The notes beneath the pieces were generated by a model, which was not told where the DNA came from, did not search any database, and saw only the letters and a list, made by a program, of their open reading frames with translations. Shown piece after piece: positions 34,448 through 42,128 of a DNA stretch of 64,000 bases. Numbering within the stretch: position 1 is the stretch's first letter; each line of letters starts with the position of its first letter. Both the position numbers and the translations under genes were made by a program. This DNA is from Salarchaeum japonicum_A (lineage in GTDB: Archaea > Halobacteriota > Halobacteria > Halobacteriales > Halobacteriaceae): contig NZ_JBNAMV010000004.1 of assembly GCF_049705945.1 (NCBI RefSeq), forward strand, positions 2,099,227-2,163,226. Reading direction: 5' to 3'.

Positions 34448-35871
34448 CCGCCGTTCTGCGCGCTCGTCTCCTGCTCGACACCCATCGCGTCGAACAGTTT
34501 TCGCTTCACCGCCTCCTCAGTCAGCGTCAGCAGGGTCTCGCGGTTCTCCTCCGAGGACTCGATGCCCGTGAAGATGCCGAGCGGTATTTCGGCGGACGCC
34601 TGCGTCGAGTGCCCTGCGGCCTCGCCAATCTCCGTGAACGCGTCCTGCAGGACTTTCCCGATGTTCAATCGGATGTCCTTCGAGCGCGCCGCGAGGTAGA
34701 TGGTGTCGTCCACGATACCGAACACGGCCGTCGTCGTGATACCCTCCAGATTGAGGAGTTGCTGGGCGGCCTGCGCGAGCGCGTCCCGGTCCCGAATGAA
34801 CCCCGCATCGGAGACCAAGTGACTTCCGCGGACTTCGCGGTTCGTGATGGCTTCCGCGAGCACGTCCAGCGTCTCCGGACTCATGTTCGGCGACTCGACC
34901 TGTTCGAGCGTGTCGTGGTCCGCGAACGGATACAGGTACGCCGCAGCCGTGAGGTCCGCGGGCGTCGTGTCCCGCCGGAAATCCAGCGTCTCCGTCCGAA
35001 TCCCGTACAGGAGCGCGGTCGCGACCGCTTGGTCGACACTCAGGTCGAACTCCTGGATGTACTTCGTGAGAATGGTCGACGTGGAGGAGACGTTCGGCCG
35101 CACGTCCACGAACTCCGCCTCCACCTCGCCCTCCGACTCGTAGTGGTCGATGTAGATATCCACGTCCGCGTCGACCTTGAGGTCGCCCGCCTTCGCCGGG
35201 TCGATGAGCGCGACCGTGTCGTACTCCGAGATGTCCACGTCGTCGTACGGCGTGAGTTCGAGTTCGAGGAGGTTCACGAACGCCCGGTTCTCCTGATGGC
35301 CGATATCGCCGAAGTAGAGGATGTCCGCCTCCGCGCCGAGGTGTTCCGCGATGGACCGTAACGCCGCCGCGGACGCGATGGAGTCCGGGTCGGGGTTGTC
35401 GTGCGTCAGTATCGCGAGCTTACTCGTCGACGCCGTGATGACGTCCGCGAGCTGTCGCGCCTTGTACTCCAGTTCGCCGGATTCGAGCGCGCGCAACGCC
35501 GCGTCCGCGATGACGTTCGACGGATTGATCACCACGTCCGCACCCAACTGGGTGAGCTCGTCCGCCGTCACCGGGTCGCTCGCGCGCGCCACCACGAACT
35601 GGTCCTCGTTCCGATTCCGGATGTTCTCCACCGCGGCCTCGTTCGCCTCGATGTCCGAGGACATGATGAGCACCACGTCCCGGTCGTCGACGAGCTCCGC
35701 AACGTCGTCGTCCCGGATGTCGGCGGCTTGCGCGTTCAAATCCTGGTCGCGCAACGCCTCGACGCGCGACTCGTCCTTGTCCACGATGAGCACGTCCTTC
35801 CCCCGCTCGACGAGCTCTTCCGCGACGGAGTGCCCGACGCTCCCGCAGCCGAGAATCGCGTACGTGGACAT
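34444..35871 (-). CDS. TrkA-N / DHH-DHHA1 phosphoesterase fusion
   Basis: A 475-residue protein. The N-terminal Rossmann domain is of RCK/TrkA-N type (YAILGCGSVG, about 1-120). The DHH domain follows (about 150-310) with THDNPDPDS (His157, Asp158, Asp161, Asp163), Asp224 and the signature region IDHY at 241-244. A DHHA1 domain closes the protein with HSTQASAEIPLGIF. The DHH signature reads Asp-His-Tyr here, not Asp-His-His. Relatives hydrolyse cyclic di-AMP or nanoRNA. An ATG 27 nt upstream is an alternative start; 35871 is preferred because the Rossmann strand begins immediately. Confidence 0.87.
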   Translation of the reverse strand: MSTYAILGCGSVGHSVAEELVERGKDVLIVDKDESRVEALRDQDLNAQAADIRDDDVAELVDDRDVVLIMSSDIEANEAAVENIRNRNEDQFVVARASDPVTADELTQLGADVVINPSNVIADAALRALESGELEYKARQLADVITASTSKLAILTHDNPDPDSIASAAALRSIAEHLGAEADILYFGDIGHQENRAFVNLLELELTPYDDVDISEYDTVALIDPAKAGDLKVDADVDIYIDHYESEGEVEAEFVDVRPNVSSTSTILTKYIQEFDLSVDQAVATALLYGIRTETLDFRRDTTPADLTAAAYLYPFADHDTLEQVESPNMSPETLDVLAEAITNREVRGSHLVSDAGFIRDRDALAQAAQQLLNLEGITTTAVFGIVDDTIYLAARSKDIRLNIGKVLQDAFTEIGEAAGHSTQASAEIPLGIFTGIESSEENRETLLTLTEEAVKRKLFDAMGVEQETSAQNGG

Positions 35872-35974
35872 CGACGAAATCGTAGCCCGGCTACTCATGT
35901 ACGAACGCGTATCCTCCGGCCGTACTTAGTCCTCCCGACAACCCCCGAGAACCCCTCACACGCGACCCCCAGAA

Positions 35975-35990
35975 GGAAACCTATTTTAGC
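35975..35990 (+). promoter_or_regulatory. tRNA-Lys promoter (BRE plus TATA)
   Basis: GGAAACCTATTTTAGC places a purine-rich BRE-like block next to CTATTTTAG, centred about 30 nt before the mature tRNA 5' end at 36015. It is the strongest promoter-like signal in the gap. Confidence 0.55.
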
Positions 35991-36014
35991 GTCCCGCGGA
36001 TACGAAGAATCACA

Positions 36015-36088
36015 GGGCCGGTAGCTCAGTTCGGCAGAGCGTCTGACTCTTAATCAGACGGTCGCGTGTTCAAATCGCGCCCGGCCCG
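36015..36088 (+). tRNA. tRNA-Lys (anticodon CTT)
   Basis: A 74-nt cloverleaf: acceptor stem GGGCCGG/CCGGCCC with discriminator G36088, D arm GCTC/GAGC, anticodon stem TCTGA/TCAGA with loop CTCTTAA (anticodon CTT, decoding AAG) and T arm GCGTG/CGCGC with loop TTCAAAT. All stems pair, with one G-U in the T stem. No intron. The CCA end is not encoded. Its 3' part is duplicated 137 nt downstream (see the repeat at 36069-36227). Confidence 0.97.
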
Positions 36089-36227
36089 CTTCTATTCCGA
36101 CCGCACCTGTCGAGCACCGCGTAGCGTGTGCGAGTCAGTTCGAGCGGAACGAAGCGGCCAGCACGATTTGGGTTAGTCAGGCGAGCGATAGCGAGTCTGA
36201 CGCAATTCAAATCGCTCCCGGCCCGCT
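36069..36227. repeat. Direct repeat of the tRNA-Lys 3' end (attachment-site-like duplication)
   Basis: The 22 nt at 36069-36090 (T loop through acceptor stem and two bases beyond) recur at 36206-36227 with one mismatch, in direct orientation and 137 nt apart. A tRNA 3' end repeated next to the intact tRNA is the classic scar of site-specific integration at attB. No integrase gene lies between the copies or nearby, so only a remnant or a tiny element remains. Confidence 0.75.
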
Positions 36228-36435
36228 CCACCTTTTGCGTTGCGTGTGTTCCGATGGCCGTAACATGGAACCGTGGGAGAGGGGTAGGTGGGGCGCGGCG
36301 CTCCGGCGGCACTCGCCGGCGTCCGCCTCGGAACCACCATCCTTCGGCGTCGGCGGTGGTCGGGGCGTTCGCATTGCCGTCGCACGGGCGTTGCGGCGTC
36401 GTTCTGCGACCCGAAGACCCAATTAGGCCGATTGT
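36089..36435. other. Non-coding gap between tRNA-Lys and the histidine kinase
   Basis: 347 nt without a convincing gene. The first part (36091-36205) is the segment enclosed by the duplicated tRNA 3' ends; it contains short inverted GCGAG/CTCGC-like words and no ORF with protein-like composition. The second part (36228-36435) has GC-rich inverted words around 36300-36340 and an AT-richer patch (AATTAGGCCGATTG) at 36421-36434 just before the GTG start of the kinase gene. No further RNA gene is visible. Confidence 0.6.
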
Positions 36436-38136
36436 GTGTCTTTAGTCGTCGTGGTTTCGATACTCGGTGTCGTCGTGGCCGCCTGCACGCTGTTGGGTGG
36501 CGTGAGCTCGCTCGCGCTCTGCGCGTATCTGTGGCGGCACTGGGGGCGTGGTGGTGCGGAGTGGTTCATGGCGACGCTGGCGGCGCAGGCGGTCGCGACG
36601 CTCGGGTACGGCATCGGTCTGTTCGTGTTCGATCCGTTCTGGCGTGCGTACGCGGACGCGGCGTTCTGGCTGGGGTTTCTCTGGATCGGGCCGTTCTTCC
36701 TGGCGTTCGCGCTCGCGTACACGGGGCGGAGCGGCGCGTTGCAGACGTGGGTGTTCCGCGGTATCGTGGCGGCGACGGCTGGCGGGTCCGTGCTCGTGGT
36801 GACGCAACCGCTGCACGCGCTGCTGTGGCGGGAGTTCCGCGTGGTGGAGACGCTCGGTTTGGCGGGCGCGCTGTACTCGATTCAACCGCTCGGCTACGCG
36901 ATTCTGATTCTGTCGCTGACCGCCGTCGCCATCGCCGTGCTGTTGCTGGTGGACGCGATACTCGCGTACGGCCCGCTCTACCGTCGGGAGACCGCTGCGG
37001 TCGCGCTCAGCACCGCCCCGCCGCTCGCCGGGTTCGTGCAGTGGATAACGCAGTCGGGACCGTGGCCGGCGCTGAACTTCATCCTCGTGTTCGTCATCGC
37101 GCACGTCGCGTTCGACGCGTACGCGTTCGTCGGCACGCACATGTTCGACACGAACCCCGTGACGCGGCGCGCGGCGGAGCAGAACGCGCTCGACGACCTC
37201 CACCAGCCCGTGTTGGTGCTGGACGCGGACGACCGCGTGGTGGAGGCGAACGACCGCGCACGAACCGTGTTCGGCGTCCCGCGCGCGAACGATCTCCCCG
37301 TCGCGTTCTCGGCCGTTGTCGGACAGTCTCTTGACGACGTGCGCGAGGCGGGTGAACTCTCCGCGGGCGGCCCGGACGGCGGCGTGTTCGCCGTGTCGTA
37401 CACGCCGCTCACGGACTCCCATGGCGGGTCGGTCGGCGGGACGCTCATCCTCTACGATATCTCGAGCGAACGACAGCGCGAACAGGAACTCACCGTGCTG
37501 AATCGCGTCCTGCGGCACAACCTCCGAAACAAGATGACGATAATCCGCGGGCACGCCCAGTCGATGCGCGCGGACCTGAGCGACGACCGCCTCGAATCGC
37601 AGGCCGACGCAATCGTGGCGTCGAGCGACGAACTGCTCGCCGTCGCGGAGACCGCCCACGAGTTCCGGCGGGTTCGCGAGCGCGACCGCGACCCCGAACG
37701 TGTCTCGCTCGAAACGGTCGTCGCGGGTGTGCGTGAGGACGTGCTGGCGGACTGGCCGAACGCGGAAATCGCCGTGGAACACGACGCGTCCGACGCGACC
37801 GTTCGAACGGACCGCGCGGTGCTGGGACTGCTATTGTCGAACCTCGTGGAGAACGCCGTCGCGCACGCCGACGGCGACCCGAGCGCCTTCGTTCGCCTCC
37901 ACACCACCGACGACGGCCGGTTCGCGGTCTCGATTCGCGACGACAACGACCGAATCTCGGACGCCGAACTCGCGCCGCTGCGCGCGGGCACCGAAACCCC
38001 GCTCAGTCACGGGAGCGGCGTCGGCCTCTGGGTCGCGACGTGGTGCGCCGACGCGCTCGGGGCGACGCTCGACTTCTCGTACGACGACGGGAACGTCGTC
38101 ACCGTCACGCTCCCGGACCGCGGAACGGACGACTGA
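36436..38136 (+). CDS. Membrane-bound sensor histidine kinase (7TM, PAS, HisKA, HATPase)
   Basis: A 566-residue kinase starting with GTG. It has seven predicted membrane helices (about 1-225, the histidine-kinase N-terminal 7TM module), a PAS domain (about 240-335, VLVLDADDRVVEANDRA), a HisKA region with the phosphorylated His361 in NRVLRHNLRNK and an HATPase domain (N-box SNLVENAVAHADG, G-boxes near GSGVGLW). The ligand is unknown. No response regulator gene is adjacent, as is common for haloarchaeal orphan kinases. It stops 3 nt from the opposing dehydrogenase gene. No ATG gives a full first helix. Confidence 0.88.
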   Translation: MSLVVVVSILGVVVAACTLLGGVSSLALCAYLWRHWGRGGAEWFMATLAAQAVATLGYGIGLFVFDPFWRAYADAAFWLGFLWIGPFFLAFALAYTGRSGALQTWVFRGIVAATAGGSVLVVTQPLHALLWREFRVVETLGLAGALYSIQPLGYAILILSLTAVAIAVLLLVDAILAYGPLYRRETAAVALSTAPPLAGFVQWITQSGPWPALNFILVFVIAHVAFDAYAFVGTHMFDTNPVTRRAAEQNALDDLHQPVLVLDADDRVVEANDRARTVFGVPRANDLPVAFSAVVGQSLDDVREAGELSAGGPDGGVFAVSYTPLTDSHGGSVGGTLILYDISSERQREQELTVLNRVLRHNLRNKMTIIRGHAQSMRADLSDDRLESQADAIVASSDELLAVAETAHEFRRVRERDRDPERVSLETVVAGVREDVLADWPNAEIAVEHDASDATVRTDRAVLGLLLSNLVENAVAHADGDPSAFVRLHTTDDGRFAVSIRDDNDRISDAELAPLRAGTETPLSHGSGVGLWVATWCADALGATLDFSYDDGNVVTVTLPDRGTDD

Positions 38137-38139
38137 CGA

Positions 38140-39096
38140 CTATTTTGGGTCGTTGAGAGCCGTTTTCGGCCGCCCACCCTCGTACACGGTGCGGACGTGG
38201 TCGGCGGCGGCGAGGCTGACGGCGCGCGCCGATTCGACGGTGACGCCGGCGTTGTGCTGGGTGAGGACCGCGCGCTCCTGGTCGAGCAGCGGGTCGTCCG
38301 CGGTCGGCGGTTCCGTCTCGTACACGTCGACGCCAGCGCCGGCCAGCGCGCCGGAGTCGAGCGCGTCACAGAGAGCGTCTTCGTCCACCACGCCGCCGCG
38401 TGCGGTGTTCACGAGCACGGCGTCGTCGGGGAGCGCTCGGAGTTCCTCGCGACCGACGACGTGCCGGGTTTCGTCGGTGAGCGGGACGTGCACGCTCACG
38501 TCGTCCGCCGCCTCGAACACCGCACTGACAGAATCCAGGAGTTCGACGTTCGCCGGGAGGTCCTCGGAATCGACGTACGGGTCGTAGGCGACGCAGGAGA
38601 CGCCGAACCCGTGGACGAGCTCCGCGAGCCGTCGGCCCGCGTTCCCCGCGCCGACGAGGCCGAGCGTCCGGCCCGAGAGTTCGTGGCCCGCGAAGTCGTG
38701 GCGTCGCCAGTCGGCGTTCCGGGTTGCGGCGTCGGCGCGCACCACTTGGCGCTTCGCCGCGAGGAGGAGCGTGAGCGCGTGCTCCGCGACGGCGTTCGTG
38801 TTCTCCCCCGGCGTGTTCGCGACGAGCACGCCGTTCCGGGTCGCCGCGTCAACGTCGATGTGGTCCACGCCCGCGCCGTGTTTCACGACGACGTTCAGGG
38901 AGTCGGCGGCGTCGAAGAACGCCGCGGTCAGCGGGACCGTGCGCGTGATGACCGCGTCGAATCTGTCGGCGTCGGCGACGAGCGCCGCCTCGTCCGCGTA
39001 CTCGTCGATGGAGACGAACGTCGCGAACTCGCGGAGTTCGTCGGGACCGCTCGGGTCGATGGTCGACGGCAGCAGCACCGTCCACGTCTCGGACAT
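38140..39096 (-). CDS. D-2-hydroxyacid dehydrogenase
   Basis: A 318-residue NAD-dependent enzyme of the D-isomer 2-hydroxyacid / phosphoglycerate dehydrogenase family. The cofactor motif GLVGAGNAG is in the middle, the catalytic Arg in VLVNTARGGVVDEDAL, and the catalytic His in LTQHNAG near the C-terminus. There is no ACT regulatory domain, so it is not the long SerA form. Substrate (3-phosphoglycerate, glyoxylate or hydroxypyruvate) is unresolved. ATG 39096 is chosen because the fold starts with MSETWTVLLPS. Confidence 0.88.
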   Translation of the reverse strand: MSETWTVLLPSTIDPSGPDELREFATFVSIDEYADEAALVADADRFDAVITRTVPLTAAFFDAADSLNVVVKHGAGVDHIDVDAATRNGVLVANTPGENTNAVAEHALTLLLAAKRQVVRADAATRNADWRRHDFAGHELSGRTLGLVGAGNAGRRLAELVHGFGVSCVAYDPYVDSEDLPANVELLDSVSAVFEAADDVSVHVPLTDETRHVVGREELRALPDDAVLVNTARGGVVDEDALCDALDSGALAGAGVDVYETEPPTADDPLLDQERAVLTQHNAGVTVESARAVSLAAADHVRTVYEGGRPKTALNDPK

Positions 39097-39141
39097 ACGA
39101 CCTCCCTCGACCCGCGTCGCAAAAACACTCCGCTTTCCCGG

Positions 39142-39235
39142 GGCGAACACGGACCGCCGACCGCGTCGTCCTGCTCTCTTCGTCCAGTCGCACGTCGCTC
39201 GTGTCGGCGAACACGGACCGCCGACCGCGTCGTCC
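39142..39235. repeat. 30-bp direct repeat, two copies
   Basis: The 30 nt at 39142-39171 recur exactly at 39206-39235, separated by 34 nt, in the gap upstream of the hydroxyacid dehydrogenase start. Two copies only, and the spacing is not repeated further, so it is not a CRISPR. It may be a duplicated regulatory element, or the result of slippage. Confidence 0.75.
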
Positions 39236-39247
39236 GTTCTTTGCGCG

Positions 39248-39424
39248 TTAGTACAGTCGTTCGACGAGCCAGTACGACAGTCCGCCGAGTACGGCTCCCG
39301 CGAACAGGCCGACGAGGAGGAGCGGCCAGAACCCGCCCGGGAGGAGCACCGGAACGGCGGCGACTATCGTTATGAACACCATGATGCCTGCAGGGACGGC
39401 GAACCCACTTTCGTCCGTAACCAT
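39248..39424 (-). CDS. 58-residue two-span membrane protein
   Basis: The frame from ATG 39424 to TAA 39248 encodes 58 residues: MVTDESGFAVPAG, a first helix (about 14-31), the loop PGGF, a second helix (about 35-50) and a short SYWLVERLY end. The composition is that of a genuine small membrane protein, and the frame fills a gap that has no other candidate. It lies divergent to the 136-residue gene at 39508 (83 nt between starts). Function unknown. Confidence 0.65.
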   Translation of the reverse strand: MVTDESGFAVPAGIMVFITIVAAVPVLLPGGFWPLLLVGLFAGAVLGGLSYWLVERLY

Positions 39425-39507
39425 ACGCGTGGATTCGAGCGGTGGGTATTTTTCTTTGCGGGTTCCCGTTCGGTTCGTTCTTCATCGTGGGGCGAGAACG
39501 ACGAGGT

Positions 39508-39918
39508 ATGAGTCTCGACTCGCTCCCGCCGCGGCCGCTCACGGTCCCGGAGGGACGCACGCTGCACCGCTCCGACACCTTCCGCATGGCCGCGCCCGCG
39601 TCCGCGTCCTCGAAACGCGGCCGCGACACTCGATTGGTCTCCGCGCTCGTCCTCGTCACCGGCGACACCGTCTACGGCGTCGGCTACGACGTAGAACAGG
39701 AGGGCTGGCAGACCGTCTTCCGGGAGACGTACGGAACAGTCGGCGAGGCGGACGACCTCGCGGCCGAGGCGAACGACGACCTCCGCGAGTGGGTCGGCCA
39801 CCGCGAGGAGTCGTTCGGCGAAGTCGAGGAAGGCATCGAAGCGACCGAGGAGGAGAGCGAGCGCGCACGCCTGCTGTTCGACCAGTACGACGACATCGCG
39901 GACGGCGAAGAAAGTTAG
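39508..39918 (+). CDS. Haloarchaeal hypothetical protein
   Basis: A 136-residue acidic protein: an N-terminal Pro/Arg-containing segment (MSLDSLPPRPLTVPEGRTLH), two beta strands (LVSALVLVTGDTVYGVGYD) and a long acidic helical tail (about 75-136, rich in Glu). No catalytic motif or family is recognised. ATG 39508 is chosen over the one at 39442, since the earlier codons read as a chance hydrophobic stretch. It ends in TTAG (39915-39918) shared with the opposing kinase gene. Confidence 0.7.
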   Translation: MSLDSLPPRPLTVPEGRTLHRSDTFRMAAPASASSKRGRDTRLVSALVLVTGDTVYGVGYDVEQEGWQTVFRETYGTVGEADDLAAEANDDLREWVGHREESFGEVEEGIEATEEESERARLLFDQYDDIADGEES

Positions 39919-40439
39919 TAGAGCGCGTCGATAACGCACTCTCTCGTCTGCGCGGTACTCCCCGAGTTGTCGATTGTGATACAGGGTTGCTCGATTGGCT
40001 CGAACTCCTCCTTGTAGAGTTTGTACACGTCGAAGTCGGCGTCGCTCGCGTCGTCCGTTCGCGCGGCGATGCGCGCTCGCACCACGTCCTCGTCGCACTC
40101 GACGCGCACGAGGCGGAAGGTCGCGCCGTGCTGGGCGGCGAGGTCGCGGGCGCGCTCTCGATGCATCGCGCGCTTGAACGTCCCGTCGACGACAACCGAC
40201 TCGCCGCGTGCGAGACGCGCGTCCACCCGGGAGAACAGTTCGTCGTAGACCCGGCGGAGTTCGTCTTCCGTGTAGTCGGGGTCGTCGACCACGTCAGTTC
40301 GAACGATATCGGTCCGCAGGAGGTCCGCGTTTCCGGGGACGCGCTCTCGAATCGTCTCCGCGACCGTCGTCTTCCCGACGCCCGGAAGCCCACACACGAC
40401 CACCAATTCGGGTCCGCCGCCGTCCGCTCGCGCACTCAT
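39915..40439 (-). CDS. P-loop kinase-like ATPase
   Basis: A 174-residue P-loop protein with GLPGVGKTT near the N-terminus, a SVVVDGTFKRAMHRERA middle (typical of the gluconate-kinase / AAA_33 group) and VRVECDEDVVRARIAARTDD. It probably phosphorylates a small metabolite, or RNA 5' ends as in polynucleotide-kinase relatives; substrate undetermined. Start ATG 40439 gives a normal lead to the P-loop. The gene begins 33 nt after the DUF502 stop on the same strand, so they may share a transcript. Confidence 0.85.
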   Translation of the reverse strand: MSARADGGGPELVVVCGLPGVGKTTVAETIRERVPGNADLLRTDIVRTDVVDDPDYTEDELRRVYDELFSRVDARLARGESVVVDGTFKRAMHRERARDLAAQHGATFRLVRVECDEDVVRARIAARTDDASDADFDVYKLYKEEFEPIEQPCITIDNSGSTAQTRECVIDALY

Positions 40440-40471
40440 CGTACGACTACGTGGAGGAGCGGACGGACTAA

Positions 40472-41140
40472 TCAAGGTGTGGAAACGCCCTCGTCCAACT
40501 CCTCCTCCGTGAGCTGAATCACGGACTCGTCCTCGGACTCCGTCATCCCCGTCGTCATCAGCAGGCGGATGGCCGCGCGCACGCTCAAATCGGACTCGTG
40601 CGCCTGACTCTCCGGCACGAGGATGAGCGAGCCCTGCGTCGGGTTCGGACTCCCCGGAACGAACACGTTGTACGCTTTCTCGCCCGCGACCTCCTCGACA
40701 CCCTCTGGACTGTCACCGGTCTTCAGTCCGAGACGGTAGACGCCGTCCTGCGGCCACTCCACGTACACCACCGATTCGAAGTCCGAACTCCGCGTCGTCA
40801 CCGACGACACCATCCCTCGAATGCTCCCGTAGATAGTCCGAAACACGGGAATGAACGTCACGACGCGGCCCGTCCGCCCGAGCACGCGCTTCCCGACGGA
40901 CCACTGCGCGACCGCGCCGACGACCGTGACGCCCACGACGAACAACACCAACGCGAGCAGTTGCGCGAGCAGGACGTTGTTCGCCGTCAGGGACGCCAGC
41001 CGCGACCCCTCGATGAACGGCGCGAGAAAGCCCGTCGTCCACGAGAACACGAACTGAAGGATGACGAGCGTCACGAGCAACGGCGCGACCAGTACCAACC
41101 CGGCCAGAAAGTCGCTCTTCAGCGAGGTTTTGATTCGCAT
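40472..41140 (-). CDS. DUF502 family membrane protein
   Basis: A 222-residue protein of the DUF502 family: a short basic start (MRIKTSLKSDF), two transmembrane helices (about 10-32 and 55-82) and a soluble C-terminal domain with RTIYGSIRGMVSS and FVPGSPNPTQGSLILVPES, the best conserved DUF502 segments. Function is not established. ATG 41140 is chosen because the membrane helix follows directly. The acidic tail (QLTEEELDEGVSTP) is unstructured. Confidence 0.88.
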   Translation of the reverse strand: MRIKTSLKSDFLAGLVLVAPLLVTLVILQFVFSWTTGFLAPFIEGSRLASLTANNVLLAQLLALVLFVVGVTVVGAVAQWSVGKRVLGRTGRVVTFIPVFRTIYGSIRGMVSSVTTRSSDFESVVYVEWPQDGVYRLGLKTGDSPEGVEEVAGEKAYNVFVPGSPNPTQGSLILVPESQAHESDLSVRAAIRLLMTTGMTESEDESVIQLTEEELDEGVSTP

Positions 41141-41441
41141 ACCCGAACCCCGTCCGCGTCCAGAATAAACGTAGGGGACGCGACGACCCAACAAATCAAA
41201 TACGGAGCGGCGCAGCGGTCGCGAAGCGGAGGCGGGACGGTGGCGGAGCGGAGGCGGGACGGTAACGGAGCGGAAACTTGGATAGTACCGCGAGCGCCGC
41301 CGGCGCTCGCGGCCTTTTCCTCCAACGTCAGAGCGGTGCTCTGACTGGCTCCCCCTCACTCACGGCTACGCCGTTCGTTCGCGGGAACAGGGTTTCACTC
41401 ACGCGGTCGCCTTCGGCGACGCGCGGAGTAAAAAGGTGCGT
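41141..41441. other. Non-coding gap between DUF502 and phoU, rich in repeats
   Basis: 301 nt without a gene. From left: a 22-nt tandem unit repeated about 2.3 times (41225 to about 41275, 17-nt identical cores at 41225-41241 and 41247-41263), then three perfect triloop hairpins, then a minus-strand T-run that should end the pst-phoU transcript. A DUF502 promoter on the minus strand probably lies near 41165-41172 (ATAAAC, read GTTTAT). Confidence 0.7.
41288..41434 (-). terminator. pst-phoU operon terminator region: hairpins plus T-run
   Basis: CCGCGAGCGCC/GGCGCTCGCGG (41288-41298 and 41302-41312, loop GCC), GTCAGAGC/GCTCTGAC (41327-41334 and 41338-41345, loop GGT) and GTCGCC/GGCGAC (41406-41411 and 41415-41420, loop TTC) lie downstream of the phoU stop on the minus strand. 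The AAAAA at 41430-41434 reads as a T5 run 8 nt past the stop. The T-run is the likely termination point. Confidence 0.55.
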
Positions 41442-42122
41442 TCAGTAGATGAGTTCGTCGTCGTTTTCGACCATGTAGAGGGTGCGGGCGGAGATGTTGA
41501 CGGCGTGGTCGCCGATGCGTTCGAGGTCGCGGATGGTGAGGAGCATGCGGGAGACGTCCTGCATGATGCGTTCAATTTCTTCTTCGGTGGTGTCGGCGTC
41601 GACTTCGGTTTCGATGAGATCGCGGACGACGGTCTGGCTGGCGGCTTCGCACATCTCGTCGATGTCGTCGTCGCGGTCGGCGATGGCGAAGCAGGCGTCG
41701 ACGTCCTGGTTGGCGTAGGCGTTCATGGCGTCCTCGACCATGTCGATGGTTTCCTGGCCGATGGAGTGGATGTTGACTTCGGGGAACATCTCGTGTTCGG
41801 CGTCCAGGGTGTATTCGCCGAGGTTGACGGCGAGGTCGGCGATGCGTTCGAGGTCCGTGATGATTTTGAACGAGGACGCGATGAGGCGGAGGTCGCCCGC
41901 CACGGGCTGCTGGAGCGCGAACAGGTCGATGCAGTCCTGTTCGAGGTCGAGGTAGAGGCCGTTCACTTCGTCGTCGCCCTCGATGACGTCCCTCGCGAGT
42001 TCTTCGTCCGATTGCTGCATGGATTCGAGCGCCATGCGGAGGCGGTCGGTGACGACCTCGCTCATGTAGAGGACGTCGTTACGCAGCGTTTCGAGTTTCT
42101 CCTGATAGGATTCTCGTGGCAT
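41442..42122 (-). CDS. phoU: Phosphate signalling protein PhoU
   Basis: A 226-residue stand-alone PhoU with two three-helix PhoU repeats (about 15-105 and 120-215). Each contains the metal-binding E/D-x3-D pattern: DLERIADLAVNLGEY in the first and DLERIGDHAVNISA in the second. It modulates Pst transporter activity and phosphate-responsive signalling. It is last in the pst operon, 6 nt after pstB, and unlike the two other PhoU proteins of the window lacks an AbrB DNA-binding domain. Confidence 0.93.
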   Translation of the reverse strand: MPRESYQEKLETLRNDVLYMSEVVTDRLRMALESMQQSDEELARDVIEGDDEVNGLYLDLEQDCIDLFALQQPVAGDLRLIASSFKIITDLERIADLAVNLGEYTLDAEHEMFPEVNIHSIGQETIDMVEDAMNAYANQDVDACFAIADRDDDIDEMCEAASQTVVRDLIETEVDADTTEEEIERIMQDVSRMLLTIRDLERIGDHAVNISARTLYMVENDDELIY

Positions 42123-42128
42123 ACTGTG

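Noticed and set aside
36180..36228. A second tRNA gene after tRNA-Lys.
   Set aside because: Only the T loop and 3' acceptor strand are repeated; there is no D arm, anticodon arm or 5' acceptor strand, so it is a duplicated 3' end.
36250..36430. Short plus- and minus-strand frames before the histidine kinase.
   Set aside because: They are Arg/Pro/Gly-rich, overlap each other on both strands and lack a promoter at a sensible distance.
39142..39235. A short CRISPR array.
   Set aside because: Only two repeat copies exist, and no cas genes or further spacers are present nearby.
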